This document shows positions 1-8,517 of a DNA stretch of 22,386 nt, one piece after another (position 1 is the stretch's first letter; each line of letters begins with the position of its first letter). Position numbers and translations under genes: made by a program. This DNA is from Blastocladiella britannica (taxonomy: Eukaryota; Blastocladiomycota; Blastocladiomycetes; Blastocladiales; Blastocladiaceae): contig MU624818.1 in NCBI GenBank assembly GCA_025349905.2, positions 1 to 22,386 of the forward strand, in the 5' to 3' direction. The notes under the pieces were generated by a model, which ran no database searches, was not told where the DNA came from, and saw nothing but the letters and a program-made list of their open reading frames with translations.

Positions 1-333
1 TCCTATCACTGGATCAAAAAAAAAAAAAAAATGCTAATGTAAGAGCTGACAGAAATATCAACGAGAAAACCGGACTGGTTTGACATTGGAAAGAAAAATG
101 GGCATTGGAATTCGAATGGAAGGATTGGGACACGAGAAAATCCATGCAAAGTAAATCGTGTTCACCGATTTCCATGGCAGGCCAGCTTGGAACTCCATCT
201 CCAAAACGGTTTTAGTGCGCAGCCGTGCGCGTCCTCTTTCGCTGTGAATCATCCCGAATCAAAGCGCCAATCACCACCAACAAAGCAGCTCGACGCGCGC
301 CGAGTGCAGCCGACCCTCTACGCATACGCATAT

Positions 334-366
334 CGTATAACGTATAACGTTTAACGTATATAACGT
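334..366. repeat. Short tandem CGTATAA-type repeat
   Basis: Four head-to-tail units read CGTATAA, CGTATAA, CGTTTAA and CGTATATAA, followed by a partial CGT. The array is AT-rich in an otherwise GC-rich neighbourhood and lies just upstream of the open frame that leads into PP4R3. The last unit contains a TATA-like core, so the array may supply the core promoter. That role is inferred. Confidence 0.6.
355..363 (+). promoter_or_regulatory. Possible TATA element for PP4R3
   Basis: CGTATATAA is the best TATA-like sequence ahead of PP4R3. Transcription starting about 30 bp downstream would begin close to 390, just before the frame that stays open from 409. A transcript starting there would meet its first AUG only at 916. 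The promoter assignment is an inference from position and sequence. Confidence 0.3.
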
Positions 367-408
367 CTCCTGGGACAAGACGTACCTCGTCTCGTCACTC
401 GCCCGTAA

Positions 409-915
409 CCCACCCACACCACCACCATTATCGCCAAGATTTTCAGCGCCGTCTCGGGCCTCGTGTCGCCGTCTTCGTCGCCGTCCAGCACCGGAGCTCC
501 TTCTTCTTCTGCGACGTCTTCTTCTCCCTCCCCATCCGCCAACCCGTCCTCCTCGCTGCTGTCGGCTGCTGCCGCCGCGCACTCGTCGCCGCCGGGGTCG
601 CCCTCCCCCGTCGCCGCTGCTACCGGCCGCCCACGCTCCCGCCGTACCTCTGCGCCTTCTTCTCGCGTGCTACCACTGGTCTTGTCTTCATCGTCAACAT
701 CGTCTGCTGCTGCACGCCGTCGGTCGTCGTTATCGCTACTGGACGCCGACTCTGACCGCATCCGTCAAGATCCCAACAGCGCCTCTGCTAGTAACGGCAA
801 CGACGACCGCATTGACGAAGACGAAGACAACGACGACGACCCGTTCGCATTCGACGCGCAGCACCACCAACGCCAGCACCGCCACCACCACCGCGCCTTT
901 ACGCCGCGATCACCA
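409..915 (+). other. AUG-less open frame continuous with PP4R3 exon 1
   Basis: The PP4R3 frame is open from just after a TAA at 406-408 through to the first ATG at 916, adding 169 sense codons without a start codon. The implied peptide is low-complexity: Ser/Ala/Pro-rich first, then Asp- and His-rich. Serine is written with a mix of TCG, TCT, TCC, TCA and AGC, as expected for translated protein and not for a simple nucleotide repeat. Either this is a long AUG-free 5' leader, or translation begins at a near-cognate codon or in an undetected upstream exon. It is shown separately because the sequence does not settle this. Confidence 0.45.
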
Positions 916-3900
916 ATGATGACCTCGGCCGCACCCCCTGATGCCCCTGCTGGCTCAACTGGCAGCATGGGGCGCTTTGCGTTATCATCGTCTTCTTCCA
1001 TCCACGACGAGGCCGGGGACTCTGATAAGCAGCAGCATGCCGCACTTCTTAAGCGGCCCGTCGCCGTCTCGAATGGCCTTGATTCTCGCAACCAACATCT
1101 TGGCGCTGATGTTGACGATGATACCATGGTGGACGTTGACGTCAGCCAGGCTGCTGATGAGGCGGTTGTTGACGACGAAATGGACACGAGCGACCGCGAC
1201 GACGCAGATGCCTTGGTCCAGTCGGATGCACCTACCACCACCACCGGTGATACAGCCGCATCATTTGTTCCCGATGACGATGACGCTAGTGCTGGTAGCA
1301 GCGGTGATATGCGCCGCGTCAAAGTGTACCTGCTGGAGGACGGCGAGTGGATTGACAGGGGCACGGGCCACGTTGGCCTGATTCCTGCTGGGGATAACCC
1401 ATGTGCTCGCGGACACACGGCCACACTTCGGGTGGAGCGCGAAACTCCTCCGTTTGACACAGTGCTCGAGACGCTGGTGTACGATCACTCGGACTTCCAG
1501 AAGCAGGACGGGACGCTGATTGTGTGGACCGAGGCCGACAAGACCGACTGGGCTGTCTCGTTTGCGCAGGCAGGCGGGTGTGGCGAGATCTGGTACCTTT
1601 CACTTTTTGCTTCCTATTATTTGTACGCTTGACTGACAATCAAATAATAGGGAAATCCTGCAAGGGTTTTGCAACGGCATTGACCAGGACGCGGATCCAC
1701 TCGAAGGCTTGGAGGGCGGGTCCGACACGGGCCACTCTTCGGATGACATGCTCGACGACACGCCAGACACGCCTTCCACGGTTGGCTATCACTCGCGCTC
1801 GTCTTCGGTAGGCGGCAGCCGCAATGGCAGTGGGGTGGCCCCATTGCTCGAGGAACCCGGCACTGGCAATGTGCGTGCCATTCGCGACACGTTGGAGCGG
1901 ATTCGAACCCGGCGATACCCGATCCCCGCCCATCAATTGCTTACGTTTCTGCGCACTTCAGTATATTTTTATTGCCATTGGTGAAGAAAATGGATTTGAG
2001 AACTAACGCAACAATGGACAGGATTATATCAACAAACTCCTCCTCGTGCACCAGAGCTTGGAGGACTTTGACGCTACCGACGATCTGCAGGTCATGTTTG
2101 ATATCGCCAAGGCACTCGGTACATCTTTATATGTTTTTCGTATGTTTTCAGTGACTCACCATGATTTCTCTCAGTTCTGCTCGGACACCGAGAACTCCTC
2201 CTCGATATTGTGTCGCTTCCACTGGATGCCTGGAAACGGTTCCTTGGCATGCTCGAGTGTGCGCACAACTTCATATTATAATAGAGGCAAATAACTCACA
2301 CAACAAAACAAAAACAGATGACGACAACATCAACCAGCTGCCATACACGTTTCGCAAGTTCTTTGAATCCCACGCCCAGTTTCGACCCGTGCTGCAGTGC
2401 TTGGAGACCCCATCGCCGTTTTCTCGAGACCCACCTTTTGCAGAGCTGGCGCACCGTGCTTACCGCCTCGCCTACCTCAAGGACGTGGCGATCGCGCGGT
2501 TTCTGGACGATATCAACTTTGCCGTCATCAACGATGCGCTCCGTGCGCAATACACGTCGATTCAGCGATGCATCATGGCCACCTCCAACGTGCCACTTGA
2601 GCTCGGCCAGGTGTTGGCAGGGGAGGAGGGCGACGCCAACCGGTCTGACAAGGAGGCAACTAGTCCCGAACGCCGCCACGCTGCCATGCAGTTTCTCAAG
2701 GAACTGGTGGCGATTGCCAAGCCCGGGTCCGAATCCCATCCGCTGCTGTTTGCGTTTTTGCTGAATGGCGGGCACCTCTTGCGTGGGTTGTCGGCGGTGC
2801 TGACGCCACCCAAGCCCGGGGTCCCCGACGTGGCCGCGGATACGGTTCGATTTGCGTGCGAGTTCCTGGCATCGGCCACCGAGCTGCGGCGCAGCGCGGT
2901 CCAAGACGCGTGCTTGGAGCAATACCGAGCCTTGCACCACTCGCCCATCCACGCGCTGACCCTGCGCCTCGCCTCCAGCACCGAACTGGCGACCAACCCG
3001 GCCGTGATCCAGGCAGTCGCCGACGCACTGGCGGTGCTGGTCGAGCCCGAGGCGCTGCCATTGGGCGGACTCATGTCGGAAGCAGGAGGGCCTACCATGG
3101 TCCCACAGCTCACCCCGGCGTACGACGCGTTCCAGGCCATGTTCTTTTCGGCGCTCGTGCCTGCGGTGCCGCGCGTCATTCGGAACGTGCTGCTCCGAGG
3201 ATCCATTCGATTAGCGCCCAGCGTACTGGCACCGCCCGGAGCGGAAGCCGGCGTCCCGATCGCGACGCTCCCACTGACGGAAGTGGAGCGCGTTTATCAA
3301 CTACTCGAGCTGTGGACGCACATGCTCCGAATCAATGCCACGCGGTTCTGCGAGATTGTGTTCTTGAACCAGGCGCCCGTGATCCCGGGCGGGCCGGTGC
3401 TCTCGTTGGACGAGGTGACACTGGAGGTTCCAGAGCACGACGTCACCGTCAAGCTGGCGTCCAGGTCAGGCACAGCCCTAGACTGGATCCGCATGCTGCT
3501 GTTGTGCAGCCACAAGCACGTTCAGCTCGCGGCGGCGCGGTTTGTGCGGACCGCATGCAGCATTGCCTCGGACGAGCTGGTGGCGCAGCTGCGGTCGGCG
3601 CGGCTGCTGGAGGCAGTGTGCGAGATGGTGCTCATGACTCGCGGCCGGTACAACCTGGTCAACTCGGCCGGCTTGGACGTGCTTCATGGCGCGATTCGGG
3701 CTGCGGACCCGGCAGCCGCACCGGAGCGACTGCTGGTGTCTTCGCTCACGGTGCTCGCCAATACACGCGTGATTGCGAACTTGGCCAAGACACTGGTGCG
3801 CCGCGCGGCCACCGAGCTCGTGTATTGTCCTGCCCTTTTGGAATCGGTCGGGTTGGCAGTCACGGCGGGCGGGGCCGTTGCACCCACGTATCACCAGGGG

Positions 3901-4952
3901 GGCCACACTGACTATGACGACAGCGACATGATGGACTTTGGCGACGACAACGACTTCCATCATCAACATGACGTTGACGACGACGACGACGTGACCATGA
4001 CGAGCAAGAGCCGGCTCGAGATGGGCGATGTTGTTTCTTCTGCTGCTGCTTCGATGAGCAATGGCTGTACGTTTTCTAACTTTTTTCTTTGAATTAGAAG
4101 GTACTCACACACAATCTTTGAAAAGCAACGACCCCAAACCAAGAACCATTCACCACCGCCGCGTCCATGTCGTCGTCGATTTTTGGCTCGGCCCCGGTGC
4201 TTCCACCAGCGCCGCCCGGAACACTGCCGCCAGTACCACCACCACCACCGCCATCGTCCGTGGCCGCGAACTTGGTGTCGTCGGATCTCGGGTCTCTGCC
4301 GACATCCAGCCTCGGCGCTTCGAACTTCGCGGTGTTTGGCACCACCGGCGCTGACGTGTTTGCAATGGATGTCAGCGGGGCCTCTGCCATAGACAAACAG
4401 GAAAAGGGGACGGCAGCGACTGGGGTCACCAAGCGCGCACGGCCACCACCGACGCGGCTCGTTCGGTACAGCAGCGACGACGACGACGACGACGACAGTC
4501 ATGTCGGCAATGGAGGGGTCGCTGCCAGTGGCGCGGTGCGTGGGCCCGGCTTGTTTGGTGCCCGCAACAGCAGCGGCGGGTCGGGGGTCTTTGGCGGCCG
4601 GGGTCACGGCAGCAGTAGCACCGCCATTACCGCATCCTCGTCGTCGTTGGCGGGCAAGGGACCAAAACGCATCGCATTTAAGCAGTCTGCACCAAGCACC
4701 AACGCTGTGGCCGCCGCATCCGTCGTGATCGCCGCGTCGTCGGCTACAGGTACCACCAGTGCAACCTCGGCCACGCTGTGGCGAGCGGCCGAGAAGCCCC
4801 CATCGTCACCAGCACGCCAGGCAGTGGCGGCGACCGTGGCCGATGTGGCGCGAGCTCTGGCGTCCGGAACTCAGGCGGCTGCTGCTGCAACGCCGGCAGG
4901 AACCAAGACTGGATCAGAGGACGCAGACACTCCATCCAGCGCAGGACATTAA
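916..4952 (+). CDS. PSY2: Protein phosphatase 4 regulatory subunit 3 (SMEK/Psy2 family), six exons
   Basis: PP4R3 targets the PP4 catalytic subunit to substrates in DNA-damage recovery and other signalling, largely in the nucleus. Proposed exons are 916-1592, 1651-1960, 2022-2118, 2175-2258, 2318-4066 and 4126-4952, giving 1247 aa. All introns are GT-AG, 56-61 bp, and keep phase. An EVH1/PH-like domain lies at residues 133-235: RRVKVYLLEDGEW, DRGTGHV, QKQDGTLIVW and CGEIW match the animal proteins closely. The helical SMK-1/ARM region follows (DYINKLLLV, GMLEYDD at the exon 4/5 junction, RYNLVNSAGLDVL). The C-terminal tail carries Pro runs and seven Asp after RYSS (residues 1090-1096), resembling the family's acidic tail. 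I chose 916 as the first in-frame ATG. An ATG at 1309 lies just before RRVKVY and would give the usual family N-terminus. Confidence 0.88.
4476..4496 (+). repeat. (GAC)7 microsatellite in PP4R3 exon 6
   Basis: Seven consecutive GAC triplets encode seven aspartates in the acidic C-terminal tail of PP4R3. The tract is an uninterrupted trinucleotide repeat, so its length probably varies between strains. Confidence 0.8.
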
Positions 4953-4984
4953 TTTATTTAAAAAAATGCTTTTCATTATCGCGA

Positions 4985-6832
4985 CTAGAAGTTGGAATTG
5001 TAGATTGTCAGGGGAACTTTGCGCTTGGCCTGCTCGTGGAGACGGATCCACCACTCGATCGTTGTCACGGGAGGCGTGTACCGCACAAGGCTGGCATGGA
5101 CTAGCGCGGCATGGGCCGCGGCAAAGAACCGGTCAGGGCCGAGCGTCGCTCGCCACCACTCGAGGAGCAGGACCGAGTTTGCGCATGTCGCAGTGGCAAT
5201 AGCGCGGTTCAATGAGGTGTTTTCGTTCAGGGGATGGCCGCTGAACTGTATGCACCACCGGAGCATGTCCATGGACGCGCACAGGGCCAAGCACTCGTGA
5301 ATATGGCTCTTGAACTGCGACTCGGGATTGGCAGAAAGAGCGAGAAGGGATAAGGAGGTCTGCATCCAGTGGGCAATGGCCAGTTGGTCGTAGCGGACAG
5401 CCGCCATCACAAGGTCGCAGATCAATGCGTCGTCGAATCCAAACCGCGCGTGCCACCATTGCAGGCCACTCAGTCGGCCGTTCTTGGCAGCAATCACCAG
5501 GGACGACAACGGGTTGTTTTGGAGCAAGAGCGGCGCCAGCTCCGGTTTCGAAGCGTACCAGTCCAAAACCGTGTCCCCATGCTCTATGGAGATCGCCACT
5601 GCTCGGAGCTGGTGGAAATCGGTCTCTTTGCGCACATTTTGCCATCCCCATTCGAGAGCGTCACGGCGGCCATGGACGACAGCTTCCATCACGAGTGGGC
5701 GAATCCATTCCAAGCTACTACCATTCTCTCGACACATGACAACGGCACGGGCAATGTTCTCGAGCAAAGGGGGAGGGTGCCGAAAGTTCAGGTTGTAAAA
5801 TGGGTCGGAAATCCCGGGTTTCTGCAGGGGATCGGTTTTCCTGGCGGGCAGAAAAAGCAGGTCGGACTTGTCGGCAAGGAACTCGGTGGGATTCAGACTG
5901 CAGCGCCGAAACAGGTGCTCGATGCTGGACGCCTTGCCGAACCCGTGCTGGTCGGTTTTGTAGGCGCGGAATTTATACAACCACCACTGATTGACAGCGC
6001 TAGAATCGATGTGAAAGGATGTGCAAACAATGGAAGCAAAGCCCTCGGGCGAAGGGAGTTTCCCATGGGCCTTGTGCTCCCACCACCAGTCCAGCACCAC
6101 CACTTGAACTTCCAGGGTTGCGGCTCGAAGCATGGAATGCTCGTTAAACGCCAATTCCATTTCGGACAGTCCCCAGTCTTGCGCAAACCACCACTCGATC
6201 GCTGCGATATTGCCATACGCGGCGGCAGCGCGAAGCACTTGCGGGACCAAGAGCACGTTTTTGGCGCGCATCCACTCGAGGACCGGTATACCGTTGGGAT
6301 TGCCCGCCACCCGGTACTGAGTCGTTTCCACGATCCAGGTCCGGCGAATGTCGAGTCCCTCGGGCGGCGGCTGCGTACAGTACGCGTTGACGGGGTGGGT
6401 AAGCGCTGCCGACGGGTACCATTCCTCGACCCAGCCCATGATGTGGAGGTGGCCAGCGTCGCACGCGCCGTCAAATATACCGCGGCGTAGCCATATGTGG
6501 GCTGTCGTTGGAGCGTCACTAAACCGTTTATGACACCATTGCAGGAGGGGCAGATCGCCGAGCGAGGACGCGGCCTTGAGCACCTCGGCCATATTATCGG
6601 CAATGTATGCGTGCGGGTATCGGCGCAGCATGGTGAGTCCGCTTTTTACCAGTGCAGCAGGCCGGAACTGGCGAAACCCACACGAGAATATGGCCGAGAG
6701 CACGTTGGGGGTCGCCGGCAGTACGTGTAATATGGTGACCGCATCGTGGACCGTCAAGCATGCCGCTGCCGCTTGTGCCAGGATCAGGTTGGTGGTGTCA
6801 GCGTCGATTGTTGCCATTGTGCAAAATGTCAT
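4985..6832 (-). CDS. Trp-rich repeat protein (ankyrin-like helical repeats), function unknown
   Basis: A single uninterrupted frame of 615 aa converges on PP4R3 with 32 bp between stops. About 14 copies of a motif of the form aliphatic-x-W, often LEWW or LDWW, recur: W99, W134, W187, W214-215, W249-251, W283-284, W376, W395, W425, W459-460, W489, W526, W559-560 and W594-595. Many copies follow a helix rich in Ala and a G-[RND]-[ILA] turn (for example GNIAAIEWW, GRLSGLQWW). This looks like a degenerate ankyrin-type solenoid in which Trp marks the second helix. No signal peptide, membrane segment or catalytic motif is visible. I recall multi-copy families of this style in zoosporic fungi, but cannot name a function. 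A second in-frame ATG at 6817 has the better initiation context (A at -3, G at +4) and would shorten the protein by five residues. Confidence 0.75.
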   Translation of the reverse strand: MTFCTMATIDADTTNLILAQAAAACLTVHDAVTILHVLPATPNVLSAIFSCGFRQFRPAALVKSGLTMLRRYPHAYIADNMAEVLKAASSLGDLPLLQWCHKRFSDAPTTAHIWLRRGIFDGACDAGHLHIMGWVEEWYPSAALTHPVNAYCTQPPPEGLDIRRTWIVETTQYRVAGNPNGIPVLEWMRAKNVLLVPQVLRAAAAYGNIAAIEWWFAQDWGLSEMELAFNEHSMLRAATLEVQVVVLDWWWEHKAHGKLPSPEGFASIVCTSFHIDSSAVNQWWLYKFRAYKTDQHGFGKASSIEHLFRRCSLNPTEFLADKSDLLFLPARKTDPLQKPGISDPFYNLNFRHPPPLLENIARAVVMCRENGSSLEWIRPLVMEAVVHGRRDALEWGWQNVRKETDFHQLRAVAISIEHGDTVLDWYASKPELAPLLLQNNPLSSLVIAAKNGRLSGLQWWHARFGFDDALICDLVMAAVRYDQLAIAHWMQTSLSLLALSANPESQFKSHIHECLALCASMDMLRWCIQFSGHPLNENTSLNRAIATATCANSVLLLEWWRATLGPDRFFAAAHAALVHASLVRYTPPVTTIEWWIRLHEQAKRKVPLTIYNSNF

Positions 6833-7289
6833 TTCAAGCTATCACGACAAGTCGCTCGACGACCAGCAGATCTGTGCAGGAAAAAAAAACAAGAAAATCC
6901 CGATCAAAGACGCCGTCATTCCCACCTATGCCACCCGGCTTGTGGGCCACCGCGTAGTTGATGACCCCATTGAAGTCCGGCTGCGGAATCTGACAGTGGT
7001 GGGTGCCTCCACTGCCAGTGAGCAGGATCTCCTGCCTGCGCAGCTAATCCTCTACAAACTGAAGTAATGAAGATGGAACGACTCTCTTCTCATAAACAAC
7101 AACAGCACCCAGCCCTCTGCAACCAACGTCCCACTAATTGTAACACCCACAGACAGCAGGGTCCTCTCCTCTACCAGATGATGCCATGCTTGGCAACCAG
7201 ACCGAGCAGCTGGTCACTGACTTGTTGCACGTAAGAGCGCACAGGATCCATGGCACTACCACGAACCACCCTGGCACAAGGCGAATGCA
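6833..7289. other. Intergenic, no recognised gene
   Basis: A plus-strand frame without a local ATG stays open to a TAA at 7065-7067. Its last 50 or so codons have ordinary protein-like composition, but I do not recognise the product. The only ATG in that frame lies inside the oppositely oriented Trp-repeat gene. I tried to join it by splicing to the ATG at 6826 and could not keep phase. From 7068 to 7289 I see nothing except sequence that may be the 5' flank of the RNase H relic. Confidence 0.4.
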
Positions 7290-7800
7290 GCAACTTCGGA
7301 ATGTCAACCTCTGGCCCTTGGCGCAGAGTCACGCACGATCGTGGCCTACTCTGATGGCTCACTGACCAAGACTGCCGACCGCGATGCGGAGCAGCTTGGT
7401 GGCTCTGGAGTGGTATTTCCCTCTTCAATCAACTAGATTGGCCTTGGTCTCTGCCTCCCTGCTGGTCCCTACTCGAGTTATTACACGGAACTCTGGGCGG
7501 TGCTCCTTGCAGTGGTGGTGTGTCCACTGTGACGATTCGGACGTCACGTATTTAATGTATTGGGAACTCGCGACAGGAACTTGTCTTTGGTTCACTGTCG
7601 CGAGTCAATTGTTTGGCAAGCAGATATATATTCTCTAAATCCTTCCACGGACCTCATGCTGTGATTAATAAGAGAAGCGTGGTAGCGGGAATTGGCCAGT
7701 TTCTTGTTGTCCTGCCTGGTTTGGCTTACCAGGCGTGGCACGTGTTCAATTTTGATACTCTTTTATTGAATATCATTGTGCAGGAACGAGCTAAAAAAAC
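7290..7800 (+). mobile_element. Decayed RNase H domain of a LINE-type retrotransposon
   Basis: In one frame the sequence encodes VAYSDGSL at about 7341-7364, with the first catalytic Asp of RNase HI at 7353-7355. It continues through LGGSGVVF to an internal TAG (7434-7436), then GPYSSYYTELWAVLLAVVV with the helix-B Glu at 7488-7490. This order and wording (DGS, GSGVVF, SSYYxELWA) is the signature of RNase H domains in fungal LINE polyproteins. After a TGA and a frame change come TVTIRTS, where TVTIRTDS is expected, then residues like a SRYIF helix, and QERAKK where GNERAD is expected. At least two stops and frame changes make it non-functional. No reverse transcriptase was found in the window. 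The relic stops a few bases before the tRNA. Confidence 0.6.
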
Positions 7801-7802
7801 AT

Positions 7803-7875
7803 GTTCTCATAGTGTAGTGGTTATCACGTTTGCTTTACATGCAAAAGGTCATCGGTTCGAACCCGATTGGGAACA
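7803..7875 (+). tRNA. tRNA-Val (anticodon UAC)
   Basis: A 73-nt cloverleaf can be folded by eye. The acceptor stem pairs GTTCTCA with TGGGAAC, with discriminator A. The D arm follows. The anticodon stem is TTTGC/GCAAA with loop TTTACAT, giving TAC at 7836-7838. The T arm is ATCGG-TTCGAAC-CCGAT. The internal B box GGTTCGAACCC is intact at 7854-7864. It is very close to other eukaryotic tRNA-Val genes, decodes GUA and has no intron. The CCA end is not encoded, as expected for a nuclear gene. Confidence 0.95.
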
Positions 7876-7881
7876 TTTTTT
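7876..7881 (+). terminator. Pol III terminator of tRNA-Val
   Basis: A run of six T residues directly follows the discriminator base, the standard RNA polymerase III stop signal. Confidence 0.85.
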
Positions 7882-8517
7882 GCTTTTGCCTCATTCTGAG
7901 TGACGAAAGTCTATTTTTTACAACTCAACCACTCGTAAGAGTGGACGCGACGGCTAAGCAAGGCGAAGCGTTTTCGAGGGATATACATTGGGGTAACCAT
8001 ATGTTGTAGAGCTGCCATGATCGGAAGGGACTTGAAAACCGAGATCATGGAGACCGAGATCTTTTTTGAGGAAGGCATATATTACTTGGCGCGGTCCTGT
8101 CCAGGACAGTAGTCTCGTGTGCTCCGTGGGGAGTATCCGGAAGCCAGTGAGGAAGAAATTGGAGAGGAATGAGAAGTCGCCGGCGAGGGCCCAGCTGTAC
8201 TTGGAGAGGCAGACCGTGTCGTCAAGGCAGCACGGTGGCATGCCCAGGCTGAGAGGGGTATTGCACACGCAGTACCCGAGGTTATGGTTGGGGTTGGGTG
8301 GGTGGGGGCCTGATACGATCCTGCAGTGCTTGGCTTCAGCTGTCTGCCTGCTGCACAGTGGCCAGATCACTTACTGACTGGACCAAGAGTGGGTACGTCG
8401 AGGGTCACTGCCACATCGGTCGGAACTCCTCGCACCGGCAGGGATTTAAATACGGAAACCGCATCGATTCCTTTTCCCTTCCATCAACACCAACAACCCG
8501 GCCAATATAAATATATA
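7882..8517. other. Intergenic between tRNA-Val and COQ1; possible relic, no supported gene
   Basis: No gene is supported. A minus-strand frame of 138 codons (7954-8370) has no family resemblance I can name. On the plus strand, around 8190-8260, one frame reads GPAVLGEADRVVKAA, faintly like the GN-x-EAD-x-x-x-KAA end of LINE RNase H domains, but a TGA precedes it closely. This may be a second, more decayed retroelement piece. The last 60 bp before COQ1 are promoter-like and end with TATAAATATATA at 8506-8517, directly against the ATG. Confidence 0.4.

Larger units (their letters stand above)
1..408. other. Upstream intergenic region, no recognised gene
   Basis: I see no supported gene here. 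There is a 15-nt A tract at about 16-30. A 64-codon minus-strand open frame (58-252) has no family resemblance I can name and no splice context. Three plus-strand ATGs (98, 144, 174) lead only to short frames. The last two share one frame, so a small 5' exon for the downstream PP4R3 gene cannot be excluded, but I found no good donor site for it. The 3' part holds the AT-rich tandem repeat that is the likely promoter of that gene. Confidence 0.5.

Noticed and set aside
765..1460. 231-codon minus-strand frame over PP4R3 exon 1
   Set aside because: Ser-rich mirror of Asp/Ala-rich coding sequence. The plus strand carries the EVH1 domain.
2119..2151. Earlier acceptor (TTTTCAG ending at 2151) for the third PP4R3 intron
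   Set aside because: It breaks the frame into the conserved LLGHRELLLDIV segment; the acceptor at 2173-2174 keeps it.
2856..3911. 351-codon frame on the same strand as PP4R3
   Set aside because: Shifted-frame shadow of PP4R3 exon 5, rich in Arg, Ala and Gly as expected from GC-rich codons.
5369..6490. 373-codon plus-strand open frame
   Set aside because: Fully antisense to the Trp-repeat gene. Its composition is explained by codon bias on the other strand, and no domain is recognised.
6826..7067. Small spliced gene starting at ATG 6826 and ending at TAA 7065-7067
   Set aside because: No donor/acceptor pair keeps phase, the intron would be under 45 bp, and the start overlaps the oppositely oriented Trp-repeat gene.
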